A DNA stretch of 38,702 nucleotides, from positions 1 to 38,702 of the forward strand of contig JAICXX010000037.1 in NCBI GenBank assembly GCA_025934485.1. The letters are read 5' to 3'. Source of the DNA: Chitinophagaceae bacterium. GTDB taxonomy: Bacteria; Bacteroidota; Bacteroidia; Chitinophagales; Chitinophagaceae. The notes under the pieces are model-generated. The model searched no databases. It was not told where the DNA came from and saw nothing but the letters and a program-made list of their open reading frames with translations. Made by a program: the position numbers and the translations under genes. Numbering within the stretch: position 1 is the stretch's first letter; each line of letters starts with the position of its first letter. Positions 8,351-16,416 of the stretch are shown here, one piece after another.

Positions 8351-10057
8351 CTATCTCGCAGCGGGAGCCGGTGGAACAGGCGCGGCCGGAACAGGCGCCG
8401 GAACATCACGCTTCAAAAACACAAAACCATTCTTCCGGTACAGTTCTTTTATATCCGGGTATTCGGCATTTTCCCAATGCTGCACGCGATCCACCTTTGT
8501 CACAAAATACACCGGTTTGTCGATCGGCCCCTTGAGCAGCCAATCCTGATTCCAGGCATTGGGATTCGCAGGTTGTGGCTTCTGCGTATAAAAGAGGTCG
8601 CCATAGCTTTTATAGCCGAGCGTATGCACGTAACAATCGCAGCCCTGCCGCTCGATGAAGAAATCGATCGCGGCGCCCTGGCTATAACGCTCCACCTTTG
8701 GTACGATGATCGCCGAGGCGAAGAACACGACGACCGCGGTGCCCGCGAAAAGCGAAAGGGCGGCGTTGGTATAATTGCGGCGGGACAGGTTGCGGATACC
8801 GACCACGAGCGCGATGATCATCAGCACGCCGATCACACCTTCGAAACCGGTCCAGTGGACATCGGCTTCCATATTGCCGCGGGCAAAGGTATCGTCCACA
8901 TAGGGAGCCAGCCTTTTTACATTCAGGCCGATCACGGCAACCCCCAGGATCAGCAGCGAGATCAGTCCGCCCAGAATGCCCAGAAAGATGCCGACATATT
9001 TTCTATAGAGGAGCTCTTTCCGATCCCATTTGTAGACGGAATAGGCAGCCAGGAATGTAACGGCAAACCAGGCCATGGAAGAATAATGGATGATGCGGGA
9101 CTGAACGATCGTGAAAAGCACGGTCACCACCCAGAACAGGATCACCATCCAGCGTTTAAAATCCCGGTCAAAACGACCGTTGTATTTGGCGCGAAAAAAA
9201 GCCGGTATCGCCAGGATCGAAGCAGGGAAACAACCGATCAGCAGCACGATATAGTGATAGCCGAAGAAACCGGCCTGATCCGCATCGTGGGTACGGAAAA
9301 GCCGCCATTGATATTTCAGGAATTCTTCGATGAACCAGGGACCGCGTTTGATGGTCTCGTAACCATACCATGTCGCCGTGACCAGAAACGTAATGACGAG
9401 GAAGAGCACCGCATACCACCAGTTGAAATAGATCCTGAAGCGATTGTAGAACAGGTAGACTCCCAGGCACCCCAGAAACACGATCAGGGAAACCTGGCCT
9501 TTCATCAGGATGGCCAGCCCCATGAAGACGCCGGACCAGATGACATAATACACCTGACTATGTGCGAGTTTTTTGTCAAACCCATTTCGTTTCCAGTGAT
9601 AAAGAATAAAATTATAGAGCGAAAGAAAAGTAAAGAGGTTGAAAAAGGGATCGATGATGCCCGATTTGAAATACATGTTGGGAAAAAGCGACCCGCCGAA
9701 AGCCAGCGCCCAAAGGATACCGAACTTCCGGTCGTAGATGCGAGAACCGCAGAGAAAGACCACGATCAGGGTTACGATACCACAGATCGCATTGGGGAAC
9801 CGCGCGGCAAATTCGTTGACACCGAAGAGCTTCATGGCCGTGCTTTGCATCCAGAAGAACATGGGCGGCTTTTCCCAGAAAGGCTTGTAGTCTACATATA
9901 CCCGGGTATAATCGTGGAGCTTGATCATCTCCCGCGAACACTCCGCGAAATTGATCTCATCCCAATCGAACAAGTGCACACGGCCCAGAAAAGGTATGAA
10001 GAGAAGGGCGGCGAACAAGGCGATCAGCAGGGTAGTGGCAGACTTGGTAAGACGCAT
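8351..10057 (-). CDS. Glycosyltransferase family 39 (ArnT/PMT-like) membrane protein
   Basis: GT-C glycosyltransferase of 568 aa with many transmembrane helices. The first periplasmic loop holds the catalytic-type acidic motif FDWDEINFAE (D31, D33, E34) after the first helix, then WEKPPMFFWM (61-70), both hallmarks of the PMT_2/ArnT family. These enzymes take a sugar from a polyprenyl-phosphate carrier and transfer it outside the inner membrane to lipid A, protein or glycan. The C-terminus is a Pro/Ala-rich tail. The gene lies 12 bp downstream of a GT2 gene of the dolichol-phosphate-mannose-synthase type that could make its donor, so the two form an operon. It converges on the AlbA_2 gene with 39 bp between them and no clear terminator. 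Confidence 0.85.
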   Translation of the reverse strand: MRLTKSATTLLIALFAALLFIPFLGRVHLFDWDEINFAECSREMIKLHDYTRVYVDYKPFWEKPPMFFWMQSTAMKLFGVNEFAARFPNAICGIVTLIVVFLCGSRIYDRKFGILWALAFGGSLFPNMYFKSGIIDPFFNLFTFLSLYNFILYHWKRNGFDKKLAHSQVYYVIWSGVFMGLAILMKGQVSLIVFLGCLGVYLFYNRFRIYFNWWYAVLFLVITFLVTATWYGYETIKRGPWFIEEFLKYQWRLFRTHDADQAGFFGYHYIVLLIGCFPASILAIPAFFRAKYNGRFDRDFKRWMVILFWVVTVLFTIVQSRIIHYSSMAWFAVTFLAAYSVYKWDRKELLYRKYVGIFLGILGGLISLLILGVAVIGLNVKRLAPYVDDTFARGNMEADVHWTGFEGVIGVLMIIALVVGIRNLSRRNYTNAALSLFAGTAVVVFFASAIIVPKVERYSQGAAIDFFIERQGCDCYVHTLGYKSYGDLFYTQKPQPANPNAWNQDWLLKGPIDKPVYFVTKVDRVQHWENAEYPDIKELYRKNGFVFLKRDVPAPVPAAPVPPAPAAR

Positions 10058-10069
10058 TTATATGTTCAT

Positions 10070-10819
10070 TTAAATTCGCGGTTTATACATTGCTTTTTTC
10101 ATCACGCCCCATTTACAAAGGCGGTGAACGACGGAAACCCTCAACACCCCCAAACCATAAACCACACTGCGTTTGAAGTTAATGCTCGAAGCCTCTTCGA
10201 AATACCGTGTCGGGCACGTGATCTCGGCGATCTCGTAGCCAAGATAGATGATCTGAGATAACATTTCGTTGTCGAAGACAAAATCTTCGTTGTTGATCTC
10301 GAAGTCGATGCGCCGCAGGAGCTCGCCGGAGAAGGCCCGATAGCCCGTGTGGTATTCGGCCAGTTTTTGCCGCAGCAACACGTTCTCGAAAAAGGTCAGG
10401 CCACGGTTGAAGATATATTTATAAAGCGGCATGCCGCCATTCAGGGCGCCTTTGCCCAGGGTCCGGGCTCCCAGGACGCATTGATAGACGTCATTGGCGA
10501 TGAGCCAGGCCATCGAAGGGATCAGCTTGGGGGTATACTGGTAATCGGGATGGAGCATGATCACTATGTCTGCTCCCAGTTCCAGCGCTTTGTTATAGCA
10601 GGTTTTCTGGTTGCCGCCATAGCCCCTGTTCTTCTCGTGTTTGATCACATGCTGGATGCCCAGTTCCCTGGCCACAGCGACGGTATTGTCCCGGCTATTA
10701 TCGTCTACCAGTACCACTTCATCGACGATATCGAAAGGGATCTCCGCATACGTTTGGCGGAGGGTAAGCTCTGCATTGTAGGCAGGTAATACGATCACCA
10801 GTTTTTTGCCTTTAATCAT
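10070..10819 (-). CDS. Glycosyltransferase family 2, polyprenyl-phosphate sugar synthase-like
   Basis: Soluble GT-A glycosyltransferase of 249 aa. The nucleotide-sugar binding strand VVLVDDNSRDNT (36-46, D39/D40) and the metal-binding region MLHPDYQYTP (88-97, D92 replacing DxD) are those of DPM1-like enzymes. No C-terminal membrane helices are present. The likely reaction is transfer of a hexose from a nucleotide sugar to polyprenyl phosphate; the sugar is unknown. It sits directly upstream of the GT39 gene, which would use the product. A perfect -7 box lies 64-71 bases upstream of the ATG. Confidence 0.85.
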   Translation of the reverse strand: MIKGKKLVIVLPAYNAELTLRQTYAEIPFDIVDEVVLVDDNSRDNTVAVARELGIQHVIKHEKNRGYGGNQKTCYNKALELGADIVIMLHPDYQYTPKLIPSMAWLIANDVYQCVLGARTLGKGALNGGMPLYKYIFNRGLTFFENVLLRQKLAEYHTGYRAFSGELLRRIDFEINNEDFVFDNEMLSQIIYLGYEIAEITCPTRYFEEASSINFKRSVVYGLGVLRVSVVHRLCKWGVMKKAMYKPRI

Positions 10820-10882
10820 CTATTCTATTGATTATGAGGGCACATTCCGGTCGCCCGGCCGCCACTTAGAAAAAATTGAGGG

Positions 10883-10890
10883 CAAACCTA
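10883..10890 (-). promoter_or_regulatory. -7 promoter element TAGGTTTG of the GT2-GT39 operon
   Basis: On the minus strand the sequence reads TAGGTTTG, a perfect TAnnTTTG, giving a leader of about 57 bases to the ATG at 10819. No TTTG -33 box is found at the usual spacing. Confidence 0.45.
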
Positions 10891-10891
10891 C

Positions 10892-11027
10892 GCTAAAGCG
10901 AGCAATCATTGAAATTTCGGCCAAAATAGGCGAGCTTCGACCGGACCCTTGAAAAAGACATCAAACTCCAGGTCAAACCGCGCAATCATTAAAATCTCAC
11001 CAAAATAAGCGCGGTTCGACCGGGCGC
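10892..11027. repeat. Two imperfect direct copies of a ~57-bp intergenic repeat
   Basis: Copies at 10892-10948 and 10972-11027 share GCAATCATT, then CCAAAATA, then TTCGACCGG, with a period of 79-80 bp. On the minus strand the second copy can form a GCGC/GCGC hairpin followed by TTATTTT. It lies just past the stop of the PAP2 gene, so it may act as the operon terminator. Related fragments occur at 6619-6678. Confidence 0.6.
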
Positions 11028-11033
11028 AGACTG

Positions 11034-11672
11034 CTAGCCCTTGGAGAAAAGCGGCAGCGACTGCAGCTTTTTAACGAAGATCCAATGGACCAGCACCGCG
11101 GTGATCGTGCCGATACAAGACCCCGTGAGCACGTCCCCCAGGAAATGCTGCCCCAGATAGATGCGGGAATAGCCTACCAGCACGCCGCACAGCAGGCAGG
11201 CGATCTTGGCCTTGCGGCTTCGCGAAAAGATCGCCATCAGGGTGACAAGGGCGAAGACCGAGGTCGTATGGCCGGAGGGAAAGCTGGCAAACCCGATACC
11301 CGTGACGTCCTTTATAAAATAGGGGTAGTAGCCGGGCGGAAAGAATTGCTTGGGTCGGGGCATGGAGAACAGGTTCTTCAGGATCTGGGCGATCAGCGCC
11401 GAGAGCAGAAAGGCGGCGATCACCTGGGTGGCATGCGACCAATGTCTACGGATCAACAAAATCACAAATACGATCACGGTGAAAAGACCATTCCCCAGAA
11501 AGGTGATCCAGACAAAGATCTCATCCAATGTGCTGCGATGATAGGGATTCAGGTCGACGAAGGCTTCGGCCTTGCCCACCCGCAGGAGAAAGATCAGGCC
11601 GAGAATGAAAAAGAGGAGCCATAAAATAAAGAATACGCGGTTGCCGGCGATTATTTCCTTCAACGTCTTCAT
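11034..11672 (-). CDS. PAP2-family membrane phosphatase
   Basis: Integral membrane protein of 212 aa with all three PAP2 phosphatase motifs: K99...RP106-107 (KNLFSMPRP), PSGH at 132-135, and SR169-170...H176...D180 (YSRIYLGQHFLGD). H135 and H176 are the expected catalytic residues. Such enzymes dephosphorylate lipid phosphates such as phosphatidic acid, undecaprenyl pyrophosphate or phosphatidylglycerophosphate outside the membrane. The gene is the last of the tight minus-strand run that begins with SusC and starts 26 bp after the FAD oxidoreductase. It could release phosphate from lipid-derived products in this phosphorus locus. Alternatively it could recycle the polyprenyl carrier for the GT2-GT39 pair next door. 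Confidence 0.88.
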   Translation of the reverse strand: MKTLKEIIAGNRVFFILWLLFFILGLIFLLRVGKAEAFVDLNPYHRSTLDEIFVWITFLGNGLFTVIVFVILLIRRHWSHATQVIAAFLLSALIAQILKNLFSMPRPKQFFPPGYYPYFIKDVTGIGFASFPSGHTTSVFALVTLMAIFSRSRKAKIACLLCGVLVGYSRIYLGQHFLGDVLTGSCIGTITAVLVHWIFVKKLQSLPLFSKG

Positions 11673-11698
11673 CCGGCGAAATTACAGAATCCGCGCGA

Positions 11699-12829
11699 TT
11701 ACAACCCCGCCACCAGCTCTTCCGCCAGCCCGAAGGACAGGGTCATACCGGCTCCGCCCACCCCATTGATCACATACACATAAGGCTCGGGGGAGAAGAA
11801 GAGGTCGGCTTCGCCATTGGTGAGCTTGGCGTAGACGCCATTCCAGGTCTCGGCAACGGACCAATCCTTAAAACAGGCGAACCGGCGGAGGTATTCGAGG
11901 ATCTTTCGGTTGATGAAATCTTTGTCGAAGGGATCGTGCGTAAGGCCATATTCGTGGGAATCGCCTATCGTGAGCTCGCCGCGGCCATTCTGAGAGACCA
12001 TCACGTGGATGCCCCATTGGAGATAGTCGGGCATCTCGGCGGTGTAGCGCTGGCGCAAGACGCCCAGGGAGGGAGCAGCCTTGAAGCTATTGTAATGGAT
12101 CAGCGAGAGACCGCCGCAAAGCGCCGGGCCGATGCGCCACTCCTGGGGCTGGGACACGAGCCGCATCATCTGCAGCTTGCATTTGGTTACCGGCTGCTCG
12201 GAGAATTGTTCAGGATACAGGGTCTCGAAATCGGCGCCGCTGCAGATAAACACGAGGTCGGCCTCGTATTCTTCGTCATTACCGATATAAACGATCTGAT
12301 CGGAGATATAAGAGACACATTTGCCCCAGTAAAAATCCACGGCGTATTGTTCGCTCAACCAGCCGGGTAGAGCCGCGATGGCTTCGCGGGGGTCGACGAT
12401 GATCTCATCCGCACTGTGCAAACCGCCCAGCAGGCCATCCCGAACCACTGCGCCCGAATGCGCAGCAACCGCCGTAGGATCCAGCAGGCGAACCGGCCTG
12501 CCCTCGCTGCGGAAGATCTCATATAGCTCCTGCAGGACCAGCCACTCGTCGGGATGATAGGCGAGATGGAGGCTCCCCGCGCATTCATGCCAGAAATCGG
12601 CCCGGGGAGCGATCTCCTTCCAGATATTCCTGCTACGTATAGCCCGGTCGTACATCTTCCCTTCCGGCTGACCGATGGGCCATACCATGCCGAAATTGCG
12701 GATAGAAGCGCCTACCGCCTTATCCGTCCGTTCGAAAACCTTTACGGAAAAGCCTTGTAACGCCAGGGCCCGTGCCGTGGCCAGACCGACGATGCCGGCG
12801 CCTATAACGATTGCTGATCGGGATGCCAT
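11699..12829 (-). CDS. FAD-dependent oxidoreductase, TIGR03364-like (phosphonate-associated amine oxidase)
   Basis: Protein of 376 aa of the DAO/glycine-oxidase fold. The N-terminal Rossmann motif is GAGIVGLATARALA (G10, G12, G15), and the C-terminal FAD contact is YVINGVGGAGMTLSFGLAEEL. NFGMVWPIGQPEGKMY and the overall length match the family defined as TIGR03364, known for its genomic association with phosphonatase-like HAD enzymes and proposed to deaminate an aminophosphonate oxidatively. That neighbour is present here two genes upstream. The start overlaps the end of the transporter gene by 28 bp, so translation may be coupled. The likely role is conversion of an aminophosphonate, perhaps N-methylated or hydroxylated, to the aldehyde used by the phosphonatase. 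A sarcosine- or glycine-type oxidase is the alternative. Confidence 0.8.
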   Translation of the reverse strand: MASRSAIVIGAGIVGLATARALALQGFSVKVFERTDKAVGASIRNFGMVWPIGQPEGKMYDRAIRSRNIWKEIAPRADFWHECAGSLHLAYHPDEWLVLQELYEIFRSEGRPVRLLDPTAVAAHSGAVVRDGLLGGLHSADEIIVDPREAIAALPGWLSEQYAVDFYWGKCVSYISDQIVYIGNDEEYEADLVFICSGADFETLYPEQFSEQPVTKCKLQMMRLVSQPQEWRIGPALCGGLSLIHYNSFKAAPSLGVLRQRYTAEMPDYLQWGIHVMVSQNGRGELTIGDSHEYGLTHDPFDKDFINRKILEYLRRFACFKDWSVAETWNGVYAKLTNGEADLFFSPEPYVYVINGVGGAGMTLSFGLAEELVAGL

Positions 12830-14163
12830 AAACTACCAGATGAATTGTTTTTCCTGTAAATTTTTGAAAATAGGACGGATGCTACTAAAACGAGGAGGAT
12901 GCCCAGCAGGGCAGAGATATAGAACATACCCGTAAAGAAGTCTACCCAGGTATAATGGATCTGAACGAATTCCTTGGCGATCAGCACGACCACCGTCCCC
13001 AGATAACCAAAGGCATCGGCGATATAGATCAGGAAGCCAATGTTGCCCTTTATCCTAAAGGCGGCAAGCATTCGCTCGAAATAAAAGCAATTGTAAGGCA
13101 CGTAACCCAGGTACAGGCCGATGGAAGCGGTGACGATCCAGAATACCGGTGAGATCAGGTGAAAGCGAAACGCGGCAGTAGCGCCGGCAGCCAGCAGGAA
13201 GCCAAAGATGACGATGACATTGTTCAGCTGGAACGCCTTGTAGTTGTTCCGGATCAAAAAGAATCCACCCAGCACGACCAGCACGATGATGCCTACGAGC
13301 GTGCTGGTATTGCCGAAGACTTCGGGATGGTTGCCGTATCCGGTCTCGGACCACAGCTCGTTGGCAAAGTCTTCCGTGAAATCGCGAAGCACGGTGAGCA
13401 TGGCATAAGCCGTCACCGTGGGTATAAGCGCAAAACCGAACAGGCGCAAAAAATTACGCCGTTCCTGTCTACCCATGGGCAACCGAATGGTTCGTTGAGC
13501 AATATCATCGGCAGTAGGCGGCGGCGTCTGGTTGAGCATCCAGGTGCAGACCAGCAAGGGTACGACGAACACCCCGCCGGCAACGAAGGGCATCCAGGTC
13601 TCGCTGACGCCATGAAGCACCAGGCTTTTACCCACCGTTTTACCCCAGCCCGACGCGAAGATGAAGCTGGTCGAGCATACCGCCGCGATAAGCTCGGTCG
13701 TCCGCCGGCCCTCGATAAAGCCCACTACGAGTCCCCACACCATGCCCAATGGCAGGCCGTTGATGAACATGAACACGAAATTATAGGGAGCGGGGACAAG
13801 CGCGAAGAGCAAGAGCGCTACCCAGGCTACGGAGATCAGGAGCAGGATATAGCGTGTCCTTTTTTCCGGTTGCATGGAAGCGATAAACCGGATGCCGAGG
13901 AATTTGCTCAAGGTATAGCCGATGACCTGGGCGATCACCAGCACCACCTTGTAATGCATCCCGAAGAGGGTATAGCTTTCATACGATGCCGCAGTGAATG
14001 GCTTGCGAAAACCATACATACAGGCATAGACTACAAAGGAGCTCAGGGAAAGATAAAGGACAAATACCCACCCCGGTGCCTGTTGCAGCCGGGCCTTCAG
14101 CGTCATTCCTGTGCCGGCGGATGCGCCGGAGGTTGTGGAGACAGAAGAGGAAGGAATTGGCAT
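12802..14163 (-). CDS. 12-TM MFS-like transporter (DUF5690 family)
   Basis: Integral membrane protein of 453 aa with about twelve hydrophobic helices and the early motif YACMYGFRKPFTAASY, which resembles organophosphate/glycerol-3-phosphate-type MFS antiporters. I recognise it as DUF5690. The first 19 residues are Ser/Thr-rich and the in-frame Met20 (14106) is an alternative start. It is sandwiched between the PhnX-like phosphonatase (12 bp upstream) and the FAD oxidase (overlapping), so an inner-membrane importer of the phosphonate or phosphodiester product is the natural inference. No PhnCDE-type ABC importer occurs in the window, which strengthens that reading. Substrate specificity is not shown by the sequence. 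Confidence 0.8.
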   Translation of the reverse strand: MPIPSSSVSTTSGASAGTGMTLKARLQQAPGWVFVLYLSLSSFVVYACMYGFRKPFTAASYESYTLFGMHYKVVLVIAQVIGYTLSKFLGIRFIASMQPEKRTRYILLLISVAWVALLLFALVPAPYNFVFMFINGLPLGMVWGLVVGFIEGRRTTELIAAVCSTSFIFASGWGKTVGKSLVLHGVSETWMPFVAGGVFVVPLLVCTWMLNQTPPPTADDIAQRTIRLPMGRQERRNFLRLFGFALIPTVTAYAMLTVLRDFTEDFANELWSETGYGNHPEVFGNTSTLVGIIVLVVLGGFFLIRNNYKAFQLNNVIVIFGFLLAAGATAAFRFHLISPVFWIVTASIGLYLGYVPYNCFYFERMLAAFRIKGNIGFLIYIADAFGYLGTVVVLIAKEFVQIHYTWVDFFTGMFYISALLGILLVLVASVLFSKIYRKNNSSGSLWHPDQQSL

Positions 14164-14175
14164 GGCAATGGGATA

Positions 14176-14868
14176 TTACGCCTTTTCGATAATCGGCAGC
14201 AGTTCGCTGAGGTCGTCGATGATGAAATCGGGCTTGTAAGGCTCCAGCTGTGCACGGGTATAGGCGCCCGTGGTCACGCTCACGACGACGCCGCAGCCGG
14301 CATTCCGGCCTTCTTCGACATCGACCTCGGTATCCCCGACCTTGAGGATCTTGTCGGGGGAAATGATCCTGAGATCCTCCATGAGCACCTTTATCATATC
14401 AGGATGTGGACGGCCAAAAGGCACCTCGTCGCTGCAGATCGTTCGATCGATCAGGGTAGAGCGGTCATCCCAGCGAAGCCGGTGCAGGATCGCATCGGTG
14501 ATGCTGCGGGTAAATCCGGTATTGAGTGCGACCTTGATCCCGCGCTCATGAAGGCTGGCGAAAAGTGGTTCCGCATGCGCAAAAGGGGCCAAATCCTGGT
14601 CATCGCGGTAAAAGGCGATCATCGTATCGATGAACCGCGTATGGATGCGGTCGATTAGCTGCTCGTCGTCCTTGTGTGCCCGGGCGAATTTTTCCAGGAG
14701 CATGGCGATAGCGTCCATCTTCCGGAAACCCATGACCTTTTTGACCTCGTTTCGGGGCATTTCAAAACCAAAATCGCGGAAAGCGGCGATAAAGGCATCG
14801 GCCACGCTGCCATTGTCACGGACGGTGGTGCCCGCTATGTCGAAAACGACTAGTTCTATATCGCTCAT
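14176..14868 (-). CDS. PhnX-like phosphonatase of the HAD superfamily (TIGR03351-like)
   Basis: HAD hydrolase of 230 aa. The first motif is FDIAGTTVRD with nucleophile D10. The Ala at +2 and AGT replace the usual DxDxT, which is diagnostic of phosphonoacetaldehyde hydrolase relatives. The cap contains MGFRKMDAI, aligning K50 with the Schiff-base lysine of PhnX (MGLLK). The residue before the last motif is Arg (PFGRPHPDM) rather than Lys, again as in phosphonatases. Motif IV is VGDTEVDVEEG. It should therefore cleave the C-P bond of a 2-oxoethylphosphonate. PhnX itself usually sits with the transaminase PhnW. Here the amine-removing partner is the FAD oxidase, as described for TIGR03351. It lies 12 bp from both neighbours in the operon. 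Confidence 0.85.
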   Translation of the reverse strand: MSDIELVVFDIAGTTVRDNGSVADAFIAAFRDFGFEMPRNEVKKVMGFRKMDAIAMLLEKFARAHKDDEQLIDRIHTRFIDTMIAFYRDDQDLAPFAHAEPLFASLHERGIKVALNTGFTRSITDAILHRLRWDDRSTLIDRTICSDEVPFGRPHPDMIKVLMEDLRIISPDKILKVGDTEVDVEEGRNAGCGVVVSVTTGAYTRAQLEPYKPDFIIDDLSELLPIIEKA

Positions 14869-14880
14869 GTTCGGGGTGCT

Positions 14881-15465
14881 TTAAGAGTTGAGAAGATGAC
14901 GAAGGATCATTCGCCGGTAATGCTGCAGATCGGGTAAGGGCTTGTGCTCTATCTTCGCCTGCTCATCCCATTTGCGCATCTGGATGATCAGGTTGAAAAG
15001 CGGATATTGTTCAAAGGCGGCAGCTTCCTCGCTGGTCATCGGTCCGCCCTGGTATTCGAGGGTCTTCTTGCTGGCATCGGACAGTTCCGCGTAGTACGCA
15101 GGGTTCGTTGCCGTGAGATAACGCTTGGCCTCCACATGCGACTCCACCAGCCGGCAGAGCTTTTTGGAAAATCCTTTCCCCCGCAGGAATTCGGCGCCAA
15201 GCTCTTCATGATCTTTGACACCAAAAGCGCCCATGCGGCGGGGGTCTGTATCCTCCTGTTCCGCGGTCTCGCTGAGATGTCCGATATCATGAAGGAACGC
15301 GGCCAATATCACTTCCTCGTCGAACCCCTGTTCTTCGGCCAGCTGAGCCGCCTGCACCATATGCTCCAGCTGGGTCACCCTCTCACCCGCATACTCGTTG
15401 CCGCCATACCCGTCGTATAGCTCCATAATCTCGTCGGTGATCATTTCGGCCTGCGCAGTGGTCAT
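14881..15465 (-). CDS. PhnZ-like HD-domain mixed-valence diiron oxygenase (phosphonate C-P cleavage)
   Basis: Protein of 194 aa from ATG 15465; an upstream in-frame Met at 15525 would add 20 residues not typical of the family. The residues match PhnZ as I recall its numbering: Y25/E28 in the gating loop NEYAGE, H35, then HD at H59/D60 with H63 (FLHDIGH), H86, H110, K114 and D167. The offset from PhnZ is +1 up to H63 and +6 afterwards, consistent with one short insertion. PhnZ uses O2 and two irons to cleave 2-amino-1-hydroxyethylphosphonate to glycine and phosphate. The usual hydroxylase partner PhnY is absent from this window, so the substrate may arrive already hydroxylated. It corresponds to the phosphonate-associated HD family TIGR03276. 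Confidence 0.85.
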   Translation of the reverse strand: MTTAQAEMITDEIMELYDGYGGNEYAGERVTQLEHMVQAAQLAEEQGFDEEVILAAFLHDIGHLSETAEQEDTDPRRMGAFGVKDHEELGAEFLRGKGFSKKLCRLVESHVEAKRYLTATNPAYYAELSDASKKTLEYQGGPMTSEEAAAFEQYPLFNLIIQMRKWDEQAKIEHKPLPDLQHYRRMILRHLLNS

Positions 15466-15525
15466 AAAAGGAAAGATATTTTCGGTGACTAATACCCTAC
15501 AAAGTATCGAAAACCCGGATTCCAC

Positions 15526-15541
15526 AACATTAAATAATGTT
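15526..15541. repeat. 16-bp inverted repeat in the GDPD to PhnZ-like gap
   Basis: AACATTA-AA-TAATGTT is a 7-bp perfect inverted repeat in the only gap over 100 bp inside the operon (15466-15569). It could be an operator or a processing site. No convincing promoter accompanies it. Confidence 0.4.
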
Positions 15542-15569
15542 TAAAAATAGCCCGATTCCTAAAGACTTC

Positions 15570-16409
15570 TCAGCGCAAACGTTTGTCCTTCAGCCACGCC
15601 ACCAGGTCGCCGGGATGATCCGTTTGAAGCGCGCGAATGCCCCTGCCCACGGCGGCATTCCATAAGGCCGGACCTTCGTTCGGTCCCTGGATATCGGGAA
15701 AGACAAGGTAACCGCTTTTCGTGGCCATCGTCACCATGTCCGGGGTATAGCCGTCCCAATCCCCATCGAGGATATCCGGATGGTATTTGGCCAGGAAGCC
15801 GGCAAGACTATCCGCCGTGCGGACATTGCCGGGAAGGCTCACCATTAAGGGCATCTTTGGCGCTACCCGCTGCCAGCCATAGAATTGTTGCGGAGCGTTG
15901 ATGTATACGATCACCTGGTCTTCCATGCCGTAACGCCGGATCGCCTTGTACGCCACCGCAGGGTCGGCGTTCTTGAAATCCAGATAGATACCGATCTTTC
16001 CCCGGCAAAGCTCCAGCACCTGGTCGAATGTCGGGATGTCCTGCTCACCCCACTCGGGATGGGCCTTGTCTCGCACCCGTAGCAGCCGCAGCGAATCGAA
16101 GGTCAGATCTTTGACCAGGCCGGCGCCGTTGGTCATCCGATCCACAGAAGCGTCATGCATGATCACCAGCACGCTGTCGCGCGTCGTCCGCAGGTCGATC
16201 TCGACATAATCGGCGCCGGCCCCGATCGCATTGGCGTAAGCCCGCAGGGTGTTTTCCGGGGCATGCGTATGGTCGCCACGATGGGCGGAGACAAGAAAAC
16301 GATGCGATGACTTCGGCGCGGGATTCGGCGTCTGGGCTTGGATAGCAAGCGAAAAAAAGAGACTAAGCCCCAAAAGGCTTAGTCTCATGATATAAGCAAA
16401 TCTCATCAT
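15570..16409 (-). CDS. Secreted glycerophosphodiester phosphodiesterase
   Basis: GDPD of 279 aa with an N-terminal signal peptide (hydrophobic 9-23, cut near IQA-QT), so it should act in the periplasm. The TIM-barrel catalytic residues are all present: H43-R44-G45 (SAHRGD), E52 in APENT, E70/D72 in VEIDLR, and H85-D86 in VIMHD. It hydrolyses glycerol phosphodiesters such as deacylated phospholipids to glycerol-3-phosphate plus the alcohol. It follows SusD after 7 bp and precedes the PhnZ-like gene. A headgroup joined through a phosphonate ester is therefore a plausible substrate, which is inference. Alternative starts are Met2 (16406) and Met8 (16388). Confidence 0.88.
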   Translation of the reverse strand: MMRFAYIMRLSLLGLSLFFSLAIQAQTPNPAPKSSHRFLVSAHRGDHTHAPENTLRAYANAIGAGADYVEIDLRTTRDSVLVIMHDASVDRMTNGAGLVKDLTFDSLRLLRVRDKAHPEWGEQDIPTFDQVLELCRGKIGIYLDFKNADPAVAYKAIRRYGMEDQVIVYINAPQQFYGWQRVAPKMPLMVSLPGNVRTADSLAGFLAKYHPDILDGDWDGYTPDMVTMATKSGYLVFPDIQGPNEGPALWNAAVGRGIRALQTDHPGDLVAWLKDKRLR

Positions 16410-16416
16410 TAGAATT

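Noticed and set aside
8324..10261. Long plus-strand open frame (645 codons) opposite the GT39 gene
   Set aside because: Low-complexity, His/Asp/Glu-rich translation without recognisable domains; the minus strand encodes a clear GT39 enzyme.
13159..14658. Plus-strand open frame (499 codons) opposite the DUF5690 and PhnX-like genes
   Set aside because: Spans two real genes on the other strand and shows no domain.
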